This document shows, one piece after another, positions 50,406-62,414 of a stretch of 64,000 nt of DNA (its first letter is position 1; every line of letters starts with the position of its first letter). Under the pieces are notes generated by a model that saw only the letters and a list, made by a program, of their open reading frames with translations, was not told the origin of the DNA and did not search any database. Source of the DNA: Watersipora subatra (lineage: Eukaryota; Bryozoa; Gymnolaemata; Cheilostomatida; Watersiporidae); assembly GCF_963576615.1 (NCBI RefSeq), contig NC_088708.1, positions 3,906,001 through 3,970,000 on the forward strand, in the 5' to 3' direction. Position numbers and translations under genes: made by a program.

Positions 50406-51275
50406 AGGTTCACTTGCAACAAAATTCACATTACAGTTATTTGATATCAAAAAATTCACCATGTCTTACTCTGCTGTGTTGTAAGTTCAAAATATGTGGA
50501 AATGTGATTACAAGTTCTTAAAAGCTAAAAAATGAACAGTTAATCGTCGCCATCACGAAACTGCCGTAGATTAGAATCCTTTTCCAAAACGGCTCAAATG
50601 GGACGTAACTGAACAATATGGCTTCTGTTTACACTTTCATGCAACCTCATTCGTCGAAATACTTTCACAAATATACTTCACGCACTCAATAAAACCATGT
50701 CTATTGTCCTTGCGCGTCTGTTTCATCATCATTGTAATGCTGTTACTTTGAGCACTGATATCTCAAAACCTACCGTAAACATTTGTTCAATTTTTTAACC
50801 TTAGCTCGAAGGAGTGCATGTCATCCTCTAATAAACATGATGAGCCTGGTCACCTGTGATAGTCAAAAAATGCTGCAGAAATTATTCACACTGTTTGGCA
50901 GGAAGTGTGGGTCACGAGATCAGATTACGATTAAACCAAGCCAAAACAAAACTCTAAAGTAGCGAGCATCTATGTTTGATAAAGGCTTTTCGGTAAAACC
51001 CGATGTGTTTGTCATAAACTAGTACTACGAAAAGTTTTATATTGAGCCTTTTATTGGCCTAAATCATTAACCAAATCGTTTGAGTACGTCAGAGAAATTA
51101 AGTTTTTTCAATCTACATCGGTTTCGTGATGGCGGCGATTAACTGTTCGCTTTTGAGCTTTTAAGAGCTTGCAATCACATTTCCACATATTTTGCACCTA
51201 CAAAACAGCAGAGTAAGACATGATGAATCTTTTGATACCAAATATTGTAATGTGATTTTTGTTGCAAGTCAACCT
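50406..51275. mobile_element. TTAA-flanked inverted-repeat transposon, copy 2
   Basis: Bounded by TTAA at 50402-50405 and 51276-51279. The left end is AGGTTCACTTGCAACAAAAT and the right end is its inverted partner; the interior runs in the same orientation as copy 1. It lies between the LTR element and the pol fossil. Confidence 0.88.
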
Positions 51276-51289
51276 TTAACAAACTTACT

Positions 51290-54200
51290 GCGCTCTAAGA
51301 TTTTCGGGCATTATAAAAAGCTATGCGGACACCAGTGGAGAATTCTTTGTGTGGATTAAAAAATTAGAGCTTGTAGCAAAACGGCAGGATGTGACCGACA
51401 AACTAAAGTTTTTGCCATTGTTCTGCAGTGTATCAGCAGTTGAGCGATGAAGTAAAGGCTGATTATAATAAGCTGAAACATGAACTGAGGTCTGCATTTA
51501 GCATTGATGTCTTTTCATCATATGAGCAGTTAAAAAGCAGAATGTTTTCAAAAGGTGAGTCTGGATGTATATTTAGCTGACTTGAGGCGATGGATGAATT
51601 TAATGGGAGAAACCAAGCTAGATCCTTTGCTAAGATGTGTTTTTGTTGCTTTGCAGCTAAAATCAATTGTAGATGTTGCTAGTATGGAATTGCCTGCCCT
51701 AGTGAGTAAGGCCAGACCTATGTTGGCTTCAAGGAGGAGCAACTACCAGCTTTGTGTGTGCTGGGTTGAACAAAGGTGGAGCCATACAATGTTATAATTG
51801 CTCCGGCAGTGGGCACATGGCCCGTCAGTGCCCTACAGGAAAAATTGACAAATCTGCAAGTAATCATAACCAGCATGTTCATAAGTACTATGTCTGTGAC
51901 TCGACCACTCATTTGGCCAACAGGTGTCCTGAGCGCTTGAGAAATGCGAAAGGGGGAGCATGTGTCAGATTTTCGCCCTGCGCGACAGCAATAGATACAG
52001 CGCTCTTTGATAATGAATCTCCTAATCAATTGTGTAGAAATTCAATCATTAGTAGACGCTGGGTTGTCAACAATCTGTAGTGAGTGTCCAGGCTCTGCAG
52101 GTTTTGGGTATTAGATACAGCGCACGTCGTACAATTGTGATATTAGATGTTAAAACCACAGAGTGCCTAGGGAGGTAGATTTGCACATTGGCATTGGGGA
52201 AAACACAGTTAAGCTCTGCTGTTTGGTTTCTATACCTTTAGTGTGCGACTTAGTAATTATTTGGATGGATGCAGTGAAAAGATTGGGAGTCGTGAGTGTA
52301 AGCCCTGTATATGTGCCATCTTTTGGGGTTCGCAAGGGTGCAGAGCCAACAGTTGCAGTAGGCATACGCAGAAAACTTGTCGGACTACAAGTTGAGGACA
52401 CTGATTTCATAGCCACATTTGATGAGAAGTGGACAGTAGCATGACAATGGAAGGACGGAGAACCTGTTCTGAAAAATCAATGTGGGCAGTACAGCATGTC
52501 AGATGAGTGCAGAGAAGGTTATGAGCAGGAAGTTGAAGCATGGATTGATAGTGGATAGTTGGAAGAGCACGATGAAGTAGTAAATGCCAAAGTTCAAGGC
52601 ATTATACATTACCTCTCATGGCAGTGCTACAAACAAACAAGGCGAGAAAAATTCAGTCAGTGATGAACTACAGTCAGGAATTGAACCAGCATATAGACTG
52701 CAATCCAGGTGCAGATGTAGCCATCTGTCAAGACAAGCTGCGAAAATGGTGAAAGGTTTGACCCAACTGTTGTATGCTCGACTTGAAGAAAGCCTATATG
52801 CAGTTGTATGTGAATAATGAGCTTTTAAAATTTCAGGCTTCAAGGTACAAAGAAAAGCTCTTGGTGATGACACGGATGGGCTTTGGGCTTAATGCGGCAC
52901 CTAAGATCACGTCAAAGGTGATAAGCAAGGTACTTTCATTGGATAGTAAGATTGAAGCAGGTACTGATCATTATATAGATGAAATAATTGTAGATAACGA
53001 TATAAAGTTTCAGTAGCACCTGTAAGGGAGCATCTCACCAAGTATGGCTTAGTGACTAAGGAGCCTGATGCATTGATGTTGCTAGAGTTTTGGGGCTCTG
53101 TGTTAAAAGAGATGAGTCCGATAGACTTCAGTGGTGCAGAGACAATGGTGTTGGTGAAAAGACAGAGAGCATGACGGAAAGGGAATTGTTCTCCTGTTGA
53201 ATTGTGTGGGAGGCTCATAATCTACTATCCAATTGGTGATTGGTTGAGGGTGGCCTGTAGTTACATGAAGAGAGAAAGTAACGAATGTGGCTAAAATGTG
53301 ACAGTTCTAGGAGCCAGTTCATGTAATGAATGATACATGATACAATGAAGATGCTGAAGGAAAAAGACTCAGTAGGTGGACAGTAGTCAGTACCTGACAA
53401 GAGACGTGGAACAATATTATTTTTAATAGTGTGACACAAGCAACCTGGCAGTTGGTGGGTCTGTGAAGATTGATGGGCCACAGGTGGAAGATTGCTGCTG
53501 GTTATGCAAAGATGATGGCAACCATATCAATGTCGCAGAGCTGGATGTAGTAATATGAGGTGTTAGTTGTGGAGTAAAATGGGGCCTCACGTCAGTATGT
53601 GTGATCACCGACTCAGCTACCGTGTATGGTTGGGCCAAGTCTAGTATCGCCAACAGTAAACGACCAAAAGCATGCAGACTGGGAGAGATGATTACTCGAA
53701 GGATGCTCAGTATGATTGCCAAGTTGATAGAACTATACAGCTTAGATGTAGAAATGAATTCGTAAAGTCGGAAGAGAACTTAGCAGACACGTTGACAAAA
53801 GCTCCTAGAAAAAGGCTAAAGGATCGAGTGGGTGCTACAGCGGTGGTCAGCATGAACCCTGTCCAAGCAATCAAAGATCTTCATGACACTAATCACCTCG
53901 GAGTCGATAGGACATTTTATTTAGCCCGTCGAAAATAGGGTGACTCAGTGTCAAAGAAAGATGTTGAACAGGTGGTTAAATAGTGTCATGTCTGTAGGCA
54001 AGTAGATTCCTCACCGGTGAGATGGGATTGTGGAGAACTAGCTGTTAAAGAAATGAGGGTAAGATTAGTATCAGACATCACTCATTACCGAAGAATCCCT
54101 TACTTGACAGTAGTTGATTGTAGACCTAGCAGGTTCTCATTGTGGAGACAGCTGAGGTGGTATTGAGAGAGCTCAAGCAAATATTTTATGAACGGGGTTC

Positions 54201-55004
54201 TCCCAGGGAATTTCTGTCAGGGAACGGCCAATGCTACCGCAGCCAAGTAATGAAAATACTGGTGGAGAAGTGGGGTTTTGACCACATATTCGCTAGTGCC
54301 TATCGACAGCGAGGGAATGGCATTGCAGATTGACAGTTAGAACAGTAAAAAGGATAATGGCTCGAACAGGTTGCAGTGCAGAGGAGATGCTCTATTGGCA
54401 TAATTTCTCTTCAAAGTTTGATGGGCCATTCCTGCTGAAGAGGCGTACAAGTATGAAGGGCAGCATACACCAGATGTTTCTGGAAATTCCTTTCTGCCCA
54501 GGAGTACTGAGCTGAATCTTTTCAAACCAGGAAAAGTTGTGTGTGAAGCCACCATGGGCCAGGTGTACGACACAATGGAAAAAGGGCAATGTAACATCAT
54601 TAGTGTCAAACACAGCGGTAAAAGTAAACTCAATGTCCAGACGCATTAGTGATTTGAGGCTTTGCCACCCACATTCTGCAGCTGAGAAGTGCGACACATA
54701 CATAGAAGTGCATGAGTCAGACACCGAACAAGTAGAAGACGATAGCTTAGAACATGACAATGACAAATTGCAATATGCCCCAGATCAGTTTCAGATGACT
54801 GTGATAATCTAGTTAACAAGGTCGTGATTCTCAGTGACTATGCGTGACCAACACGAAACAGAAACTATCATATGTATTAAGTTTGGAACAGCAAAATATT
54901 AATTTTGTTTTTGTTGATTTGGAAATCAAGGGAAGGTGTGATGATTTGTTTTCGCATGATTTGCTGACCCAGTGTATCCTGTGTTGTTGTTTAGCTTGAG
55001 GGGA
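51290..55004 (+). mobile_element. broken Ty3/Gypsy-like gag-pol region (fossil)
   Basis: Recognisable parts in order: capsid-like remnant (51300-51700), two zinc knuckles (about 51790-51940), protease-like region (52030-52450), reverse transcriptase with LDLKKAYMQL and MGFGLNAAPK (about 52770-53010), RNase H-like piece (about 53590-53760), integrase zinc-finger and core pieces (about 53850-54330), and a tail ending in a polypurine tract. Domain order fits Ty3/Gypsy. It is broken in at least ten places and has no flanking LTR of its own at the right edge. Family assignment is from motifs only. Confidence 0.75.
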
Positions 55005-56575
55005 TTCCCCTTTTTCCGATTTTTAAATTTTCTATCACCGCTATACTGCAGTTTTACTATCTTACTATCGTGACATCTATCTAGGTACCCTTAATAAACA
55101 TGCCTCACCAAACGATCATTACACCTAAATTGAAACTCACGGTGAAATATTCGTTTTAACAATCTTCAACAACCACTCACTACATTAGCTCTTTCATTGT
55201 ACAGGTTGTCATCGACTTGTGACTAGGTTATTTTCAGGCCGACAGGTCGTAAGCCGGTCTGGACGTAAGTTGAACCATTAAATATAACACCTTATTATAT
55301 TACCTTATTAATTATTACCTTATCGATATTATACCTTATTTATAACACCTTGTAAATATTGTTTTGACTGTAGGCTGTTATATATAGTGTTGTGATGTTG
55401 TGTTGTGATATAAGTTTGTGATGCTGGTAGAATCTTAGTCTTTAGGCTATAGTTGCATAGTCGACTTAGCCCCTATAGTTGTGTAGGCAAATTTTGTCTA
55501 GTACATGTACATGTATTTTTTATACTGTAATTTTATGAGATTTTTTCTTGAAAACGTGGCCTAGACTTACCGTTGTTTAGCATATGATACTTGCATGTAC
55601 TGAATAAATCCTATCATCTTTGGAGTGTTTTGTTTTTTAACCTTTTTATAGAGTAATCAGGTTTTCTTTGAGAGATGCATGCAAATTATTGTAATGCTTA
55701 TTTGTTTAGTTTCTTATTGACAATGAATGGCCTAAGCTACGCATTGTTTAGGTTAAACCCAAGTTACAATTGGTCATCGGTTACTCTTGAAAATACTCTG
55801 TAGGGTGAAGTAAAATCACTGTATAATTTACATTTTATATATTATAAAAGCTGTAAAATCATGCCAAATGCTATTCAAAATCAGAACACAATTTATTTAC
55901 CAGAACAGTATTCTTTTCTGCAATGAATAAATATTCTTATCGACAATGGACTACCGCATAGGCTAAAAAAGCTTACTGCTACTGTTTGTTGAGTTTATGC
56001 TACATAAAACAATTATAGATGTACTGCACAGCCAGGCATGACATATTTGCTAAGTACTTTACTAAAGGTTAAATATGTGAATGTATTATAGAAATCTTAT
56101 AAATTGTGGCTGCGGCCTTTGTAAAGTCAGTCAGATGTATAGATTATTTAAGTTGTAAGTCGATGACAACCTAACTCGACTTAGGTTGATATATTGCTTT
56201 TTAACAATGCACCAGTCTGAGTTTATTGTGCCATTTCAAGTTCGACAAATGAGATCACTTGCTTTGCACACAGTATGTGCTCAGATGAAATCAATTACGT
56301 TATCTCATCTTCCCATTGAATACTCTTTGATAGTTGCGCAATCTTTCATTTAAATATTTGGCCACAGGCTTGAGACCATTTTATTTAATCTCCTTTGTTC
56401 TTATGAAATATCTTTTACTCCGTGAGGAGGTTGAAAAGTGCTGGCTTGTAAGAACAAATGTAATTCCGGTAGTCCTTGGAACATGAGGTACAATAAGACT
56501 GCACATCAAATGTGGCTGACCCAAATAACGGCAACAATAAACACAAGTTGCAAAAATGTGTGTTATTGGGAATGG
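55005..56575. other. intergenic, nothing recognised
   Basis: The first bases repeat the TTCCCCTTTTTCCGAT seen after the right LTR. Otherwise AT-rich DNA without exons; TACATGTACATGTA occurs near 55503. Confidence 0.5.
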
Positions 56576-56579
56576 TTAA

Positions 56580-57466
56580 ATGTTGACCAGCAACAAAATT
56601 CACATTACAGTTATTTGGTATCAAAAGGTTCATCATGTCTTACTCTGCTGTGTTGTAGGTGCAAAATATGTAGAAATGTGAATATAAGCTCTTAAAAGCT
56701 CAAAAATGAACAGTTAAAAAAAATGGTTGTAGGTTGAAATCCCTTTATTTCGATGACTTACTCAACTCGACGTGATTATTGTTTTGACATGTGATGTTAT
56801 CACGTGAATTGAAAGGACAATGAAAGGCTCAATATGAAACTTCTCGTAGCACTAGTTTATGACAAACACTTCGGGTTCTACCGAAAAGCCCGTATCAAAT
56901 ATAGATGCTCGCTACTTTACAGTTTCATTTCAGATCGGTCTAAACATTTAGTCGTAATCTGATCATGTGACCCATACTTCCTGCCCATAATTTTTGCAGC
57001 ATTTTTCGACCATCACCGGCGACCAACAGGCTCCTTATGTTTATCAGAGGATGATATGCACTCCTTCGAGCTAATTTTAAAAAATTAAACTAATATTTAG
57101 GCTAGGTTTTAAAATATCAGTGCTCAAGGTCACAGCATTACAATGAGGATGAAATAGATGCGTAAGGACAATAGACATGGTTTTATTGAATGCGTGAGGT
57201 GTATTTGTGAAAATATTTCGATGAATGAGGTTTCTTGAAAGTGTAAACAGAAGCACATCGTGTTCAACTACGTCCCATTTGAACCGTTTGGGAGAGTGAT
57301 TCCAACTTACGGCGTTTTCATGATGGCTGCGATTAACTGTTCATTTTTGAGCTTTCAAGAGCTTGTAATCACATTTCCACATATTTAGCACCTACAACAC
57401 AGCAGAGTAAGACATGGTGAACCATTTGATACCAACAGTAATGTTAATTTTGCTGCAAGTCAACCT
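56580..57466. mobile_element. TTAA-flanked inverted-repeat transposon, copy 3 (inverted)
   Basis: Left flank TTAA (56576-56579), right flank TGAA (57467-57470), one base off. The interior is the reverse complement of that in copies 1 and 2: GACATGTGATGTTATCACGTG here corresponds to CACGTGATAACATCAC-type sequence read backwards near 26950. Confidence 0.85.
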
Positions 57467-57470
57467 TGAA

Positions 57471-58464
57471 GATCTTCAGTTGAGGGCTCAAACTCTCAGG
57501 TTTTTTTGTAGGAAACCCTAGCTTGAGTAGACATTACCACCCACTTGGGTTAGTTGGATGATGAAACAGTTTTTATATATAGGGTGTCTGTTTGTGTTTG
57601 TGTATGTCATCTTTGGATAATTTTATTAAATTGACCAGTGGGTTTCAAACTGGGGCAGGAAAATTCCCTCCGGAAAAGAAAATTTTCAAAAATCAACGGT
57701 AAAGTTACTATGGTAGAGTTACTATATTTCTTATACATGGCAAAGAGGTTTTTATTGGTCACCAACTAGTCAGCAGCAGTTCAACTATGACATATACAGG
57801 CAAGGACAGTGTGGGGAAAATAATCCTCTATAATTCATGATATTTTATTACAACGACATAGTTTCAACAATTCAGCAATAATTGCATTTTTTTATATAAT
57901 TATTGCGTCAAATGTTTATCTGTCTATTTGCTTATCTGTGTCTCAAAGGGATGTGGGAACTAAGACGAGAGCCAAATAATCACCTCAGAGTAAACCTGTG
58001 AGCACCCAAAGAATCACTAAAAAGCAAAAGCACATTAAGCACACTTGTGTAGCTCAGGCTTTGCTGAGGCATGCTGGTCTAATTTAATTCCTATTCAGGC
58101 TCTTGTCTGCACCCAGCGCTTTTAGTATGCCTCCAAAATGCATTTCGCATCCTTCTCTTTTACCACTCTTGCGCATATACGGCTTTCTGCAAGATAAGAT
58201 ATATACATGTAGCTTCCAGTTTTTAACAGGTAATAATACTCCTTGAATTCGTTAAAGCTTAGTTTGTATTATATCGCCTCTACAGAGACTGCTAGTATCA
58301 TTTTATGGACATTATCTAAAGATTATTTAGAACTTGCTCAACCTCAACTGCATCAAAAACTGGTAGTTTAAGATAAAACTGGCTCAAGTGATGCATATGT
58401 AACATCGGCTCAACTGGTTCATTTTTTGATTCGAATCAAACTCTCAATGCATTTTTTTCATGAT
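57471..58464. other. intergenic, nothing recognised
   Basis: No exon, RNA gene or repeat that I can support on either strand. Confidence 0.5.
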
Positions 58465-59105
58465 TTACCTTGTGGCAGATCTGTCCAACTGCTCGCTACA
58501 GACCTGTCCAACAGTCTATTGCAGATCTGTCCAATGGAGCAGATCTTCTCTAGATTGTCGGACAGATTGGCCCAATAGCCTGTTGCAGACCTGTCCAAAA
58601 TTTTGCTGCAAACCTGTTGGATAGCCTGCCACAGACTTGTCCAACAATCTGCTTCAGATCTGTCCCTTAATCGACATGAGATATGTATAACAATCTGATG
58701 CAGACCTGTCCAACAGTCTGATGCAGACCTGTCCAACAGTCTGCTGCAAACTATTTCAACAGTCTGCTGCAGACCTGTCTAAAAGTCTGCTACAGACCTG
58801 TTCAACAGTCCGCTATAGACCTGTCTAGCAATCTGCTGCAAACATGTCCAACAGTCTGCTGCAGATCTGTCTAAAAGTCTGCTACAGACCTGTTCAACAG
58901 TCTGTTACAGACCTGTCTAACAATCTGCTGCAAACATGTCCAACAGTCTACTGCAGATCTGTCTAAAAGTCTGCTACAGACCTGTTCAACAGTCTGTTAC
59001 AGACCTGTCTAACAATCTGCTGCAAACATGTCCAACAGTCTGCTGCAGATCTGTCTAACAATCTGCTGCAAACATGTCCAACAGTCTGCTGCAGATCTGT
59101 CCTAC
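58465..59105. repeat. 23-bp minisatellite with four-unit higher-order repeat
   Basis: About 28 copies of a unit close to TCTGCTGCAGACCTGTCCAA plus CAG. Between about 58750 and 59040 four different variants recur in fixed order (about 92 bp per block, roughly three blocks). The array ends about 155 bases before the Ashwin start codon. Confidence 0.95.
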
Positions 59106-59258
59106 ATTAAATGATTAAGTTCATTTTGTCTGACTTTGTTTCTTATCTAACTACTGAATACTTTTTCACTGTACTAAATAAATGTCTTGTTTATGTGACT
59201 GATAAAGCGTGGCTCATGTTAGTGCAATATCTTGTTACAGCCACAAGTGATCATAGCA

Positions 59259-60525
59259 ATGTCTGGGGATCTTCTTCATCCTGAGATGATGGATACAGCC
59301 CAATTGGTAGAGATATTAAAGGAGGTGAGCTACTCTGAAATGCGCCATCATGCATAGCTATTTATTTATAAAATAGTAAAATAATGGTAATTCATTCCAG
59401 AATGATTTTTGATCAAACGCAAGTTTCAATGCCTCTCATTCAAATGGTCATCATAAGGATCTTCTGGACTAATTTGTGGCATTGTTCAAATATGACTTTA
59501 ATATGTCTCACATTCATAGCAATTTGAGTTTAAGTTCAGCCCATGCCTGACAGGTCTACATTTTATCAATTTGAAAGAGGTTAGCAAAATGGCACAGATG
59601 ATTATTAAATTTCATCTTCTTAACCATGCCTCGTCACTTAATCGCGCAAAAAGTATTCCATCAAGTATTTTAAGGAAACAGGGTTTGACTTTAAGCACCA
59701 TGCCCAAATTAAAATTAGGGCTTTTATGCCAACCTTAGAAACTTAGCATTGTTAGCTACATGAACTTATTTTAGGGAATACATATTAAGAATATATAACT
59801 CCATTAGCAGGCGTTTGCTAGCTAGTCTGCATTATGTACACTAGCCCTCCGTTACTCGCTACCTGTTTCCATTTTTATAGCGCAACTTGTCAGACATAGA
59901 TGAATATGATAAAAACGCCTTGATTGAAGCGTTCTACACTCACGTTCTGCCTCTGCCACAACGACAGCACAGATCAAACAGGGAGGGTCTGCAGCTCCGT
60001 GAATCCCAGGGCCATCATCGTGATGTAGAGGAGAAAAGGGTCACTTTTAGCGATAGATGCCAAATTCGCACAATATGCTCTGAAATAAGGTATAATGATC
60101 TGTTAGTATGCAGTTGGTGGCAAAATATGCTCTGAAATAAGGTATGATGATCCGTTAGTATGCAGCTGGTGGTTTGTGCAATTAAGAAGATGGGAGATCT
60201 TCCACTCTCAAGTCATTAATTGATGCCTTATATTTCACTTTACTTGCTTAGGAGTTCTAACTCTCTTAGTTTTTCTTCAGCAGTTTTAATGTCTTTTTGT
60301 AGCCCTACAACAGTGGTATCAAACAGTATTCCAGCTGAGGGTGATGCCAGAGCAGTAAAGAAGCGCCCCTCATCGACTATAAACTTTGAAAATAAGAGAA
60401 TTAAGCTTACCGGTAGCACAGTCAGTCCTGATATCAAAGGAAGCAAGCGAGAGGCACCTCTCGACTCCGAGAAGACACATGAGCCTCCCAAGAAACATGC
60501 CAGGACCAAAATAACATGGCCTTGA
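59259..60525 (+). CDS. C2orf49: Ashwin-like protein, three exons
   Basis: Exons 59259-59324, 59881-60089 and 60303-60525; phases agree and the total is 498 bases, 165 residues (human Ashwin about 232). Seen: the N-terminal LLHPE block, the ALIEAFYTHVLPLPQR block equivalent to the conserved DLYVQHAIPLPQR of vertebrate Ashwin, a basic and disordered C-terminal half (KKRPSSTINFENKRIKL), and the terminal KITWP that matches the family's conserved TWP end. Ashwin is a nuclear protein found with the tRNA ligase complex and is needed in Xenopus embryogenesis; the exact role here is not shown. An acceptor-like TTACAG lies 19 bases before the ATG (59234-59239), so a 5'UTR exon may lie upstream, possibly beyond the 23-bp array. 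The donor of exon 2 is duplicated 52 bases downstream. Confidence 0.85.
60072..60172 (+). repeat. tandem duplication covering the Ashwin exon-2 splice donor
   Basis: Copies 60072-60120 and 60124-60172 (period 52) both start AATATGCTCTGAAATAAGGT, which contains the end of exon 2 and its GT donor. Only a few mismatches separate them. Confidence 0.92.
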
Positions 60526-62414
60526 CATCATTGTTAAAGTTGATGCGATTCAGACTGAGACTTGGATTGGGCTGTCAAGTAATATTTGGTTTATCTGGCC
60601 AACCATGTCACTATCTGAGCTATCCAATGCTTCTAGACATGAACTCTTCAAGGCTGTCTTTGGTTCAAGGTAGTTTCATTGGGTACTACGAAGTTATAGC
60701 CGATTTAAATATTGACAGGTGTTTTTAACATCAGAATTTTAAAACTATATGGAGTTTGTTTGCATCTGGTTTACTGACGAATATTATTGCTAATATTTTA
60801 GCAAAGTCTAGGCGAGTACTTGCTGTTGGAATACTTGTGATAATGCTTCTGATCAGCCATGCCTCAGCAGTATTGTGATTATGATAGATGCAATTATGAT
60901 CTTCTGTCCAACATACTTCTCCCTCATAGAAGATGAGGGAGATGCATTGCTCAGTCTATCTAAATAAGGATAAGTAACTTTTAATTTAAGGAAAGATAGT
61001 GGAGCTTTTGAACATTGTTTTGTGCAGTTGTAAATTATTGGTCGATACTTACTGTTGTAAAACTTATATTTATTGAACTTTGTGCATGTTTTATATCAAA
61101 TGTTTTGATAGTTATCTTCTCAAGCCCACACTGCGGACAACTCTGCATGTCAATGCTTTTGAGATTCAAGTGTTCATGGGAAGAACACTAAGTATATTTT
61201 ATGTTGAAACATGTTTCTGCATGAACGTATTGTTTATGTTTTGATTAAACATCTTTGAAAGACGAAGTTCAGCCACAGTGGCAAATACAACATCGTATGT
61301 GTTTAATCATTTGTTCAAATTCTACCAATTGGTGAGTATCAGCAGCAACCTATATTCAGATGAGCTACCTTGAAACAGCTTCCCATATTGAAAGAGAAAA
61401 GAAATTGCTTTGGAACTATGCGCCTTCGGTATTCATACCATTCTGGGTCAAAATGGTATGGATGCAGCTGAAATGTATGATGTTACTTCAGTATTCGTAC
61501 CATTCTGGGTCAAGATGGTAAGGATGCAGCTGAAATGTATGATGTTACTTCTAAATTCTTCTATAGGATTCCGTCTACATGTTAGATTGTACATTTTGTT
61601 AAATCAAGCTTCAAGCTGATATAGCTACCAATGAGATTTCATATCCTATACACTCTATTCAATTGATTTTCACTTCCATACATGTATTTTGCAAGCAACA
61701 TATCTCACCAGCATGCTGAATAATCAAAGGTTCGAGTTTGAATAATCAAAGGTTCAAGTGTGTATTTCACCTGGTGGGAGAGCTGCTAGACAGAGTTGAC
61801 ATATAAAACAGTATTACAATCACAGAAAAAATAATTCTACAGAAAATTATATTTAACCGTAGCGCTTAACATAAAAAATCAGATAATTTAATTGGAAATG
61901 TAACATCAAATAACCATAATATCGATGGGGTTGTCAATACAACTGCATTAACTATAAAAGAAACAAACTAATAAATTATAAAAGTACGGAAGTGTATGCT
62001 TGGACATACAGGCTTGTAAATCAGATCAGCCCAAAGTATACACTCTTGTTAAAAATTCTTAACCATACCAATTGTAACTCACCCTTTAACCATGTTTCTA
62101 ATTTAGTCGCTCAAGTTATTTATACTTCAGAGTAATGAGTTCATTCAATAAAGTTAAAGATATGTTCCACAACTATAAGTTTTACAGAAGTAATAACACA
62201 AGCTTTAGATTTCTGACAGCGACTTACAAGGCTGTCGGTTTAAAACAGTCGATAGGTCAGGAGAATTGTTCTCTAACGAAAGTTAAATCTGTCTAATATA
62301 GAAATTCCTCGCCATGTATAAACAAAAATCAGTGAAACCATAAATCCTGAAGCTTTAAGATTGCAGAGCTGAAGATGAGCATATACAGGTGTTGTACGCG
62401 GATAAAATGACAAC
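60526..62414. other. 3' region between convergent genes
   Basis: Separates the 3' ends of Ashwin (plus) and the FBXL6-like gene (minus). It holds a 62-bp tandem duplication (61429-61490 and 61491-61552, beginning GTATTC and containing CCATTCTGGGTCAA) and a short repeat near 61720-61760. No coding exon recognised. ATTAAA near 61240 could serve Ashwin. Confidence 0.5.
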
